Of a DNA stretch of 64,000 nt, positions 56,678 through 64,000 are shown piece after piece. Below the pieces are notes generated by a model. It worked only from the letters and a program-made list of their open reading frames with translations, was not told where the DNA came from and ran no database searches. The position numbers and the translations under genes were made by a program. Location of the stretch: contig JAHEHN010000004.1 of NCBI GenBank assembly GCA_024644515.1, positions 1-64,000 of the forward strand. Direction: 5' to 3'. The DNA is from Gammaproteobacteria bacterium. GTDB lineage: Bacteria; Pseudomonadota; Gammaproteobacteria; Pseudomonadales; Pseudohongiellaceae. The first letter of the stretch is position 1; each line of letters opens with the position of its first letter.

Positions 56678-58429
56678 CTAAGGCAAGGCAAAGGTATATT
56701 GCCTGCTCTCAATACCTGGGGGAGTCCCTTCGAGAAAGCGGGCCTGCCCTGCGGTAGTTACAGAAGTCCCTGTTCCGACAGAGACATATTGTTTTCCATT
56801 GACGCCGAAAGTTATCGGATAGCCGGTGATGGAAGAGCCCAGATTAACTTCCCACAAGACTTCGCCGGTCATCTGGTCAAATGCGCGAAAATTGCCCTCA
56901 ATATCCCCGCCAAACACCAGCCCACCCCCTGTGGCGACCATCGACATCACCGTGCCCGCGGCTTCATACTGCCAAAGCGTTTCTCCGGTTTCTGCTGAAA
57001 TCGCAAATACGGTGCCTACATTGGTTCTGCCTTCGGCCAGCTTTTCTCTGGCGAAGAAGCCATAAAGTTCCTCTGAATCCGCTTCTGCAGTAGTGACGGT
57101 AAGATCCATGCAGGTATTCTGAACACCATAGTACATGGCATTGGAGAGAGGACTATAGGCACCTGCCCACCAGTTCTTGCCACCACCGGTAGAGGGGCAA
57201 ATTTCCCGCTGCTGGCCTTCCTCATGAAACAGGGCCTCGGGATTTACATTGGCTTTTCCGGTTTCTCCGTTAATTTCACTTATTACGTTTTGAAAAACAG
57301 TGGATCTGGCCCAGAGAAACTCTCCGCTTTCCCTGTCGATGGTATAAACAAGGCCTGTTTTCCCTGGAATGCCGGTAATAACTTTATATTCTTTATTCGG
57401 GTCAATATCCGGATTGATCCATGGCACCTGTTCTGCATCAGGAGCAACGCGGGTATTTACCAGCAAACGTTCAAAAGGATGGTCAAGATCCCAGTGATCA
57501 ACCACATGCTGATAGTGCCATTTTAAAGTGCCATCTTCGGGATTAATCGCAAGAGTTGAGTTGTGATAAAGATGTTCCTTGTCATTACCGCCGAGAAGAA
57601 ATTTTGGGGATGGCGCGGTCACGGATGTGCCCATATAAATGAGATTAAGCTCCGGGTCATAACTTGGCGCCATCCAGGCACCTACATGCCAGCGCTGTTC
57701 CCAGTCCAAATCCCCCCAGCTGTCGTTCCCATCGCCGGTGGGACGCTGGATAGTATAAAGTTTCCAGATTTCTTCCCCGGTGTCAGCATCATGGGCGGCA
57801 ATGAAGCAGGCATCAGGTCCTGCAGGGGGCAAACAGTTTCTGCCCGATACCGCCATGCCGTTAATGATTATTGGTCCATTGCTCTGCTGCGAAGGATGAG
57901 TACGATAATCAAGAATACGGGTTTCCCATTTCACCGCGCCCGTGTGGACATCGAGAGACACGATATAGTCATCATTGCTGGTATAAATAATGGATTGGTC
58001 ATGGATGGCAATATTACGCATTGTGGCATTTGCACCAATGTAATCACCAAGATCCTCTGGCATTTCCCGCTTGTATTCCCAAAGCATGTCACCGCTCACC
58101 GCGTTAAATGCCTGTATCACATCTCCAGGGTTAGGCAGGTACATAATGCCGTTATAAACCAGGGGCGTACCTTCCTGTATTCCTGACGTCATTTCAGTGG
58201 ACCAGAGTAATTCCAGATTCCCTACGTTGTCGTGATTGATCCCATCGAGGGGGCTATATCCCCAGGAGTTCAAGGTTCGACGCCAATGTAGCCAGTCCTC
58301 AGGGTCAGGGTTCTCCAATATGTCATCTGTAACTGGCTCATAATCCGTTAGCTGGGCAACTGCATATCCGGCAGGTAATGAAAGTGTTGAGGCAAGTGCG
58401 AGGATCGAAAATAAATTTTTTCTGGACAC
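56678..58429 (-). CDS. Periplasmic PQQ-dependent alcohol dehydrogenase
   Basis: About 583 residues from the GTG at 58429, which has AGGGGA six bases upstream and opens a clean signal peptide (cleavage near residue 25, A-V-A). The eight-bladed propeller of quinoprotein dehydrogenases is visible through repeated tryptophan-docking motifs (for example A-V-S-G-D-M-L-W-E-Y and E-T-G-E-T-L-W-Q-Y). The active-site region reads V-V-D-H-W-D314-L-D316, an aspartate two residues after the catalytic aspartate, as in lanthanide-using enzymes (XoxF, PedH). The vicinal cysteine pair of methanol dehydrogenase is absent; C199 and C208 lie apart. No heme domain is present, so a separate cytochrome is needed. 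Substrate unknown; context suggests an aromatic or other alcohol. Confidence 0.87.
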   Translation of the reverse strand: MSRKNLFSILALASTLSLPAGYAVAQLTDYEPVTDDILENPDPEDWLHWRRTLNSWGYSPLDGINHDNVGNLELLWSTEMTSGIQEGTPLVYNGIMYLPNPGDVIQAFNAVSGDMLWEYKREMPEDLGDYIGANATMRNIAIHDQSIIYTSNDDYIVSLDVHTGAVKWETRILDYRTHPSQQSNGPIIINGMAVSGRNCLPPAGPDACFIAAHDADTGEEIWKLYTIQRPTGDGNDSWGDLDWEQRWHVGAWMAPSYDPELNLIYMGTSVTAPSPKFLLGGNDKEHLYHNSTLAINPEDGTLKWHYQHVVDHWDLDHPFERLLVNTRVAPDAEQVPWINPDIDPNKEYKVITGIPGKTGLVYTIDRESGEFLWARSTVFQNVISEINGETGKANVNPEALFHEEGQQREICPSTGGGKNWWAGAYSPLSNAMYYGVQNTCMDLTVTTAEADSEELYGFFAREKLAEGRTNVGTVFAISAETGETLWQYEAAGTVMSMVATGGGLVFGGDIEGNFRAFDQMTGEVLWEVNLGSSITGYPITFGVNGKQYVSVGTGTSVTTAGQARFLEGTPPGIESRQYTFALP

Positions 58430-58668
58430 TGAATTTCCCCTTTTTGGTGTTGAATACTGGCAGGCCATCGATATGGCTGTAGCTGTCTCAACCCTGTTTT
58501 TGGTGATTGTTTTTATATTATTGCTTTTGTTTGTCCTGAAAGCCATTTGACAGGTTTTATTCAGGATTTTTGTGCGTCGACAGTAGCAAAGTTTATTTGC
58601 GCTGTCACTCTACAAACCCCCGTATAACAGCTATACTTCAAGCCTTTGCCAAACCAAGCCCGGACCCT

Positions 58669-61647
58669 ATGCAGTTAAACAAATCTTCGCAAGCTACAAG
58701 CAATTCTTCTCCTAAAGACTCTGCCTCTTACCCCACTTTCATTCTTAAACGCAATCAGCGACTGGATACGCTGAACATTACCGTTGAGGAATATGAACAC
58801 AGGGAAACCGGCGCTGTGCATTACCACCTTGCCAGCGATAATCCGGAAAATGTTTTTCTGGTGGCTTTGCGTACGGTACCCATGGACTCTACAGGGGTGG
58901 CCCACATCCTTGAACATACCGCACTCTGCGGAAGCAAAAAATACCCGGTTCGCGACCCTTTCTTTATGATGATCAGGCGTTCCCTGAACACCTTTATGAA
59001 CGCTTTCACCAGCAGTGACTGGACAGCCTATCCTTTTGCTAGCCAGAATCGAAAAGACTTCAACAACCTGCTTGACGTCTATCTGGATGCAGTTTTCTTT
59101 TCCTCACTCAATGAACTGGATTTTGCTCAGGAAGGACATCGCATTGAATTTGTCGAGCCGGACAATACCAACTCTGCACTGGAATACAAAGGTGTTGTAT
59201 TCAACGAGATGAAAGGCGCGATGAGTGCCCCCACCTCCAGAATCTGGCAACAGGTATGCCAGCACCTTTTTCCAACTACCACTTATCATTACAACAGCGG
59301 TGGCGAGCCCACAGATATTCCCAGCCTGAGCTATCAGGATCTGAAGTCATTTTATGAAACCCATTATCATCCAAGTAATGCTATTTTCATGACCTATGGT
59401 GACATCCCTGCCTGCGAGCACCAGGAACGCTTTGAAAATCTGGCTCTCAAGGAATTTAAAAAGCTCGATATCCACATTGCCGTAGACGATGAAAAGCGTT
59501 TCAAGGCCCCCTTAAGAGTGAGCGAAAGCTACCCGCTTGATGAGCCGGACAGCACTAACAAAACTCATGTCGTGGTTGCCTGGCTACTGGGTAAAAGCAC
59601 GAACCTTGCGGAAATGTATAAAGCACAGTTACTTTCAGGAGTCTTGCTGGACAACAGCGCGAGCCCGATTTTACATGTGCTGGAAACCACGTCTCTGGGA
59701 CGCTCTCCTTCACCATTATGTGGTTTGGAAGACTCCTATCGTGAGATGAGTTTCATGTGTGGGCTTGAGGGCTGCGCTGAAAACACTACGGAAGAAATTG
59801 AATCACTTATTATTGGAGCCCTGGAAGATATTGTGGCCAATGGTATTGATCAGGACAAGGTTAAGGCGGCCTTGCGCAGTCTGGAACTAAGTCAGCGTGA
59901 AATCAGTGGTGACTCCTATCCCTATGGCTTGCAGTTAATCCTGTCAGCACTTTCAACAGCTACCCATCGCGGTGACCCAATCGAATTGCTCGATATAGAT
60001 CCTGTTTTGCTGCAACTGGAAAAAGATATTCAGGATGAAAACTATATTCCCAATCTGATCAAGGAATACCTGCTGGATAACCCGCATCGTATAACCCTTA
60101 CTGTGCACCCTGATCCAGAGCTTGCGGACAAGGTAGCCAATGAAGAAATAGCAAAACTTGCCAGCATCAAGGACAAGCTCGATGAAAACGACAAGCAGGC
60201 TATTGTTAAAAGAGCACAACTGTTAAAGCAGCGACAGGAAGAAGACGATGACCCATCTGTCTTGCCCAGCGTGACTCTGGATGATGTCCCTGTGGAAATC
60301 AACTGGCCAGAATCCGAACATCTTGAAGTTCCGCTGAAAGACAAAACCTTCCCGGTGCGCTTTTTTGCTCAGGGAACCAATGGCCTGAGTTACCAGCAAG
60401 TTATTCTGAATATGCCTGCCCTGGATGAATCCCTGACCAAACAGCTCCCCTACTTCACCAGTTGCATGCCAGAATTGGGTATCGGCAACAAAAGTTACCT
60501 GGAAGTACAAGCTCTCCAGTCAGCCATTAGTGGTGGGGTAAATGTTTACAATACGATACGCAGTGACATCAATGACGAGCAGTCCTTCAAAAACTATCTG
60601 GTTTTATCAAGCAAGTCGCTCTATGCGAACCAGGACAAAACCAGCGATCTGCTACGGGATACTTTCCTGCATTGTCGCTTTGATGAGCATCAGCGCATCA
60701 GGGAATTAATGGAGCAAATCAGCTCCCGCAAAGAACAAAGTATCACCAGTCAGGGGCATAGCCTGGCCGTCGGTGTTGCCTGCAGCAACATGAGCCCTAT
60801 TGCCTCAATGAATTATCAAAGCTCAGGCATGGCTGGTATTCAGCAACTCAAACAACGCATAAAAGATTTCGAGAATCCTGACAGCCTGGCTGAATTTGCC
60901 GCCAGTTTTGAACAACTGCATAGTCAAATTCTCAATGCAAAGAAGCAGTTTCTGCTAATTAGCGAACAACGTGAAAAAGAAGCGCTGCTGGGCAGCATTA
61001 AAAACACTTGGGAAAACACGCTGGATACGCAAGCCCAGACGTCACAATTTTCCTTTCCCCCTTGTCGTGAAAGAGTTGAAGAAGCATGGCTTGCCAATAC
61101 CCAGGTTAATTTCTGCGCTATGGCTTTTCCTTCAGTTCCTGTAGGTCACGAGGACGCTGCAGCCCTGACAGTGTTGGGCGGCTTTCTCCGCAACGGTTTT
61201 CTTCATCGCAGCATAAGGGAGCAAGGTGGAGCCTATGGCGGTGGCGCCAATCAGGATTCAGGTACAGCCTCGTTCCGCTTCTATTCCTACCGGGATCCGC
61301 GCTTGCTGGAGACATTGGAAGACTACAAGCGCTCAATTGACTGGATGCTCAAAAACAATCATGAGTCCAGGGCTCTGGAAGAAGCCATTCTTGGGGTCAT
61401 CTCCAGTCTGGACAAGCCCTCCTCGCCTGCCGGCACTGCCAAGCAGGCTTTTTACAATGAGCTCTTTGGCCGCGGCAAGGAACAACGGGCAGCCTTTCGT
61501 CAGCAAGTACTGCAGGTCAGCATTGAAAGCCTGAAAGGTGTCACCGAAAAATACCTGGCGAACCAGCAGCCCAGTATCGGCATCATCAGTAATAAATCTC
61601 AATCAAGCCAGCTGGAATCACTTGGCCTATCAATTTGCCAGCTTTGA
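58669..61647 (+). CDS. M16C metalloprotease, presequence-protease (PreP/Cym1) type
   Basis: A large zinc peptidase of about 992 residues. The inverted zinc motif H79-I-L-E82-H83 lies in G-V-A-H-I-L-E-H-T-A-L-C-G-S, with the distal glutamate in G-V-V-F-N-E-M-K-G-A-M-S; S-L-N-T-F-M-N-A-F-T-S-S-D-W-T is the usual PreP stretch. A second, inactive M16 half follows with the R/Y pair in R-E-Q-G-G-A-Y-G-G-G. Mitochondrial relatives degrade targeting peptides; bacterial ones are thought to clear unstructured peptides. No signal peptide is evident from the ATG at 58669, so it should be cytoplasmic. Upstream in-frame codons to 58570 are less likely. Confidence 0.92.
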   Translation: MQLNKSSQATSNSSPKDSASYPTFILKRNQRLDTLNITVEEYEHRETGAVHYHLASDNPENVFLVALRTVPMDSTGVAHILEHTALCGSKKYPVRDPFFMMIRRSLNTFMNAFTSSDWTAYPFASQNRKDFNNLLDVYLDAVFFSSLNELDFAQEGHRIEFVEPDNTNSALEYKGVVFNEMKGAMSAPTSRIWQQVCQHLFPTTTYHYNSGGEPTDIPSLSYQDLKSFYETHYHPSNAIFMTYGDIPACEHQERFENLALKEFKKLDIHIAVDDEKRFKAPLRVSESYPLDEPDSTNKTHVVVAWLLGKSTNLAEMYKAQLLSGVLLDNSASPILHVLETTSLGRSPSPLCGLEDSYREMSFMCGLEGCAENTTEEIESLIIGALEDIVANGIDQDKVKAALRSLELSQREISGDSYPYGLQLILSALSTATHRGDPIELLDIDPVLLQLEKDIQDENYIPNLIKEYLLDNPHRITLTVHPDPELADKVANEEIAKLASIKDKLDENDKQAIVKRAQLLKQRQEEDDDPSVLPSVTLDDVPVEINWPESEHLEVPLKDKTFPVRFFAQGTNGLSYQQVILNMPALDESLTKQLPYFTSCMPELGIGNKSYLEVQALQSAISGGVNVYNTIRSDINDEQSFKNYLVLSSKSLYANQDKTSDLLRDTFLHCRFDEHQRIRELMEQISSRKEQSITSQGHSLAVGVACSNMSPIASMNYQSSGMAGIQQLKQRIKDFENPDSLAEFAASFEQLHSQILNAKKQFLLISEQREKEALLGSIKNTWENTLDTQAQTSQFSFPPCRERVEEAWLANTQVNFCAMAFPSVPVGHEDAAALTVLGGFLRNGFLHRSIREQGGAYGGGANQDSGTASFRFYSYRDPRLLETLEDYKRSIDWMLKNNHESRALEEAILGVISSLDKPSSPAGTAKQAFYNELFGRGKEQRAAFRQQVLQVSIESLKGVTEKYLANQQPSIGIISNKSQSSQLESLGLSICQL

Positions 61648-62002
61648 CATACCCGCTATTACAGGGTCCTGATTTCAAATTAGTTTTTAAGATTTTTTGT
61701 AAAAAAGGAGCCAGCATAGGGGGCGAATAGTTTTTTTGGGCTCATCGAAGGGAACTTAATCGCTAAATTGATATCTTATTAGTGGGAGGCCATTGAGTTG
61801 TGGTAGCAGTATCATGCGCTTCTCTCTTGATTTGAAAAGCCTGGTGTAAACCGGGCTTTTTTTTGCCTTCCGTTTCATGACATTCCCTATTTTTTATTTT
61901 CATACTTCTTTCATGCCTGCTTTAATGTCATGCTTACGCTTGTTGATTTTTTGCTACAGGCCTTTCCCTACTCAGACTGGATAACGGTTTGAAATCTTTC
62001 TA
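61648..62002. other. Intergenic region after the M16C gene
   Basis: 355 bases between two plus-strand genes. It contains a rho-independent terminator at 61835-61864, about 190 bases past the metalloprotease stop. That distance is long for a simple gene end, so a short RNA gene between about 61735 and the terminator is possible. The 140 bases after the terminator should carry the promoter of the cation-efflux gene. No protein gene is seen. Confidence 0.5.
61835..61864 (+). terminator. Rho-independent terminator
   Basis: AAAAGCCTGG and CCGGGCTTTT form a ten-pair stem with one T-G wobble around TGTAAA, followed by TTTT, giving eight consecutive Ts. It ends the M16C transcript or a small RNA just before it. 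Confidence 0.88.
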
Positions 62003-63136
62003 ATGAGCAAACTGCAAAACAAAAAAGACAAGCAAGCTGCCACCCGCGTTACTCTGATCGGTGCGTTGCTTGACCTGGTATTGGGGCTGGCAAAAATCAT
62101 TACCGGAATTGCTTCCAACTCACTGGCATTGATCAGTGATGGTGTACATTCCCTGTCTGATCTTCTCACAGATGCCTTTGTGCTGATTATCACCCACATA
62201 TCTCATGCAGAACCAGACAGAGATCATCCCTATGGACACCGTCGATTCGAAACACTGGGTACTATTGCACTTGGCATCGTTCTTTTTGCTGTTGCCAGTA
62301 TTATAGGTTTTGACAGTATTGAAAGGATTGGTGGTGATTCAGCACTGCCTATACCGGGCTGGACTGGTCTGCTGGTTGCCCTGGCCAGCATAGTTTCCAA
62401 AGAATGGATCTATCGTTACACCAAAAAAGTGGCTGAACTTACCAACTCCTCTCTTTTACTGGCGAATGCATGGCACAGTCGAACTGACTCATTTTCTTCC
62501 ATTGCAGTTCTGGTGGGAATACTAGGCTCCATGCTGGGGTACCCGGTAATGGACGCACTGGCAGCTATTTTTGTTGCCATGATGATTGCCAAGATTACCT
62601 GGGACCTTGTTTCATCGAGTCTCAGAGAGCTGGTTGATACCGCTTTACCAAAGGATAAGGTCAATGCTATTTACGCCCATATAAATCAACTGCAAGGGAT
62701 AGTTGATGTTCATGAACTGCGCACGCGCCAACATGGCGGAAGAAGTTTTGTGGACCTTCATGTTCAGGTGGATAAGCGCATTTCGGTCTCAGAGGGGCAT
62801 TTTCTTGCCGATTACATCAGTGACTCAGTGAAAAAGGCATTTCCGGATATTTCTGACATTGTTGTGCACATAGACCCCGAAGAGGATTTAGAAGATACGG
62901 AAATTCCGACACTCCCCATACGTGCGGAAGTAGAGAAAGTGCTGTATTCACGCTGGCAGCCTATTCTGAACAAAGCCTCAGTAAAAAGACTGGATCTGCA
63001 CTATCTTCAAGGCCAAATAGAAGTGGATCTTTATATAGATATAATTATTATTAACAGTGAGTTAGAAGATATTCTTAACAAATCACTTAAAGATATTGAA
63101 TGGTTTAAAAAGCTTACTGTTTACGGGACTTCTTAA
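62003..63136 (+). CDS. Cation diffusion facilitator family transporter
   Basis: A protein of 377 residues with about six membrane helices (15-215). Metal-site residues are visible as D-G-V-H-S-L-S-D near residue 46 and A-W-H-S-R-T-D near 153; the D-H-P-Y-G-H-R-R-F-E-T loop lies near 73. The cytoplasmic domain (about 215-300) contains V-H-E-L-R-T-R-Q-H-G-G. Typical members export Zn2+, Fe2+, Cd2+ or Mn2+. The protein is about 75 residues longer than FieF; the extra C-terminal part (300-377) reads like a second ferredoxin-like domain. Its 3' end overlaps the convergent djlA by 23 bases. Confidence 0.92.
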   Translation: MSKLQNKKDKQAATRVTLIGALLDLVLGLAKIITGIASNSLALISDGVHSLSDLLTDAFVLIITHISHAEPDRDHPYGHRRFETLGTIALGIVLFAVASIIGFDSIERIGGDSALPIPGWTGLLVALASIVSKEWIYRYTKKVAELTNSSLLLANAWHSRTDSFSSIAVLVGILGSMLGYPVMDALAAIFVAMMIAKITWDLVSSSLRELVDTALPKDKVNAIYAHINQLQGIVDVHELRTRQHGGRSFVDLHVQVDKRISVSEGHFLADYISDSVKKAFPDISDIVVHIDPEEDLEDTEIPTLPIRAEVEKVLYSRWQPILNKASVKRLDLHYLQGQIEVDLYIDIIIINSELEDILNKSLKDIEWFKKLTVYGTS

Positions 63137-63896
63137 TCGTTTCATAGGCACTTTTTATATCCTGTGCCTTGCGGTTGGCCATTTCCATCATTTCTTCAGG
63201 CAAGCCTTTTGACACCAGCTTGTCCGGGTGATGCTGGTTCATCTGACGACGGTAGGCTTTCTTGACCTCCTGATCACTGGCACTCTTGCTAATACCCAGT
63301 AAATCATAGGCGTCCTCCAGACTCATTCCGAATGTATCAGCTGACTGGACATGGCGCTGTGCCTGCATGCGCTGCAAAATTGCCCTGTACTGCGCTGGAG
63401 AAAAACCCAGTGCGGAAGCCGCATATTCCAGTATTGTGCTTTCACTGGCATCCAGAGTGCCGTCAGAAAGGGCAACCATGATCTGGATTTCCATGAACAT
63501 CTGCAGCAGATTGGTGCGGCGGTGGCACTCTACTCTGAACTGTTGCAGTACATCATTGACAGGAAAACCTGCTTTTTTACCTTCATTGAATAAACGTTGA
63601 GCAACCTTTTTCTGCTCGGAATTCAGACGCATCTGACGCATCAGGTCTTCTGCGACAAAGATCTCTGTCCGCGAGACCTGCCCATCTGCCTTGGCAATGT
63701 GTCCCATCATGGAAAAGGTAGTAGTAAAGAACGCGGTCTGGATGCGTTCTACGTCACCAGTGAATGCTGTACCGGCAGCAAATGAACCCAAACCCTTATC
63801 AAAGTTATGGCCAAAAGCGGCACCAAAAACAGCACCCAGCGGCCCACCGAGCATAAAGCCCAGTCCACCCCCGATTATCTTGCCCCACCAGCTCAG
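63114..63896 (-). CDS. djlA: Co-chaperone DjlA (membrane-anchored J protein)
   Basis: DjlA stimulates DnaK at the inner membrane. From a CTG at 63896 the frame gives S-W-W-G-K-I-I-G-G-G-L-G-F, matching the E. coli start Q-Y-W-G-K-I-I-G and including the glycine-rich membrane helix (about 5-33). The first ATG (63854) would remove half of that helix, and the frame is closed by TAA at 63920, so no ATG, GTG or TTG can start the full protein. A GAGG lies eight bases before the CTG. Then follow the TerB-like middle domain (about 60-170) and a C-terminal J domain with the H-P-D motif in N-Q-H-H-P-D-K. About 260 residues (E. coli 271). Confidence 0.9.
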   Translation of the reverse strand: MSWWGKIIGGGLGFMLGGPLGAVFGAAFGHNFDKGLGSFAAGTAFTGDVERIQTAFFTTTFSMMGHIAKADGQVSRTEIFVAEDLMRQMRLNSEQKKVAQRLFNEGKKAGFPVNDVLQQFRVECHRRTNLLQMFMEIQIMVALSDGTLDASESTILEYAASALGFSPAQYRAILQRMQAQRHVQSADTFGMSLEDAYDLLGISKSASDQEVKKAYRRQMNQHHPDKLVSKGLPEEMMEMANRKAQDIKSAYETIKKSRKQ

Positions 63897-64000
63897 AAGA
63901 GTAACCTCATAAACCAGTTACGACCCAGTTCCTTTTCACATTGGGAATATTGACGCTGATAGAGATTGGCATTGGCCTGAACTTTGCGACTGACATCAAT
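63893..64000 (-). CDS. C-terminal end of an unidentified protein
   Basis: The last 35 codons of a gene that continues past the right edge. The visible residues, starting I-D-V-S-R-K-V-Q-A-N and ending R-N-W-F-M-R-L-L-F, include Y-Q-R-Q-Y-S-Q-C-E-K-E-L-G. The frame is continuous, and its TGA overlaps the proposed djlA start codon, implying coupled translation. I do not recognise the family from this piece. Confidence 0.6.
   Translation of the reverse strand: MDVSRKVQANANLYQRQYSQCEKELGRNWFMRLLF

Noticed and set aside
56471-56998. A 175-codon plus-strand frame spanning the region beside the PQQ dehydrogenase
   Set aside because: It is mostly antisense to the dehydrogenase gene, with Pro/His/Arg-rich composition typical of a shadow frame.
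57563-58186. A 207-codon plus-strand frame inside the PQQ dehydrogenase
   Set aside because: It is fully antisense to a well-supported gene and has no protein-like motif.

Overview
The window reads as chromosomal DNA of a free-living, aerobic, probably marine gammaproteobacterium related to the Pseudomonas/Cellvibrio group. The reasons are the gene families (fused NuoCD, a Pseudomonas-type 552-residue CysI with a DUF934 partner, S-methyl-5'-thioinosine phosphorylase, NfuA, TtcA, PdxB) and the gene order. The runs tig-clpP-clpX-lon-hupB-ppiD, gloB/methyltransferase-rnhA-dnaQ and sthA-apbE-[gap]-mfd-csiV-mtiP follow what I remember of Pseudomonas chromosomes. I see no rRNA, tRNA, CRISPR array, prophage or intact insertion sequence. 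Species-level assignment is not possible by eye.

Layout. 1-3187: start of a complex I operon (nuoA-B-CD-E, minus strand), cut by the window edge. 3716-7735: sthA, apbE and a long GAPDH on the minus strand, redox genes that in relatives flank the Na+-pumping NQR operon, which is absent here. 7912-16185: mfd-csiV, mtiP, nfuA, and an assimilatory sulfite reductase gene with its DUF934 partner. 16208-20982: SohB protease, an ArsB/NhaD-type transporter, dnaQ, rnhA, a methyltransferase. 21083-26956: gloB and a complete oligopeptide-type ABC importer. 27186-35999: a protein-quality-control block (ppiD, hupB, lon, clpX, clpP, tig). 36000-37061: a 1-kb gene desert with a strong inverted repeat.

37062-44271 is an accessory envelope region: an RND/MMPL exporter with a very acidic insert, a DUF6502 protein, a membrane-anchored protein with two GFGGTGK motifs, an outer-membrane barrel, and a TPR plus barrel (SLAM-like) protein broken by a single-base frameshift. 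44333-51704 returns to housekeeping: msrB, alaA, pdxB, tusA, ttcA, a polysaccharide deacetylase, a Bax-like glucosaminidase, bolA and rbgA.

51710-58429 is the most distinctive block: a hydroquinone ring-cleavage module (small and large dioxygenase subunits and a semialdehyde dehydrogenase) followed by a sulfotransferase and a TauE/SafE exporter, and preceded on the same strand by a periplasmic PQQ alcohol dehydrogenase carrying the Asp-x-Asp signature of lanthanide-dependent enzymes. Together they suggest oxidation of an aromatic alcohol or related substrate in the periplasm and cleavage of a (substituted) hydroquinone in the cytoplasm, with a possible sulfur-linked branch. 58669-64000 holds a PreP-like metalloprotease, a cation-diffusion-facilitator protein, djlA (apparently with a CTG start) and the tail of another gene.
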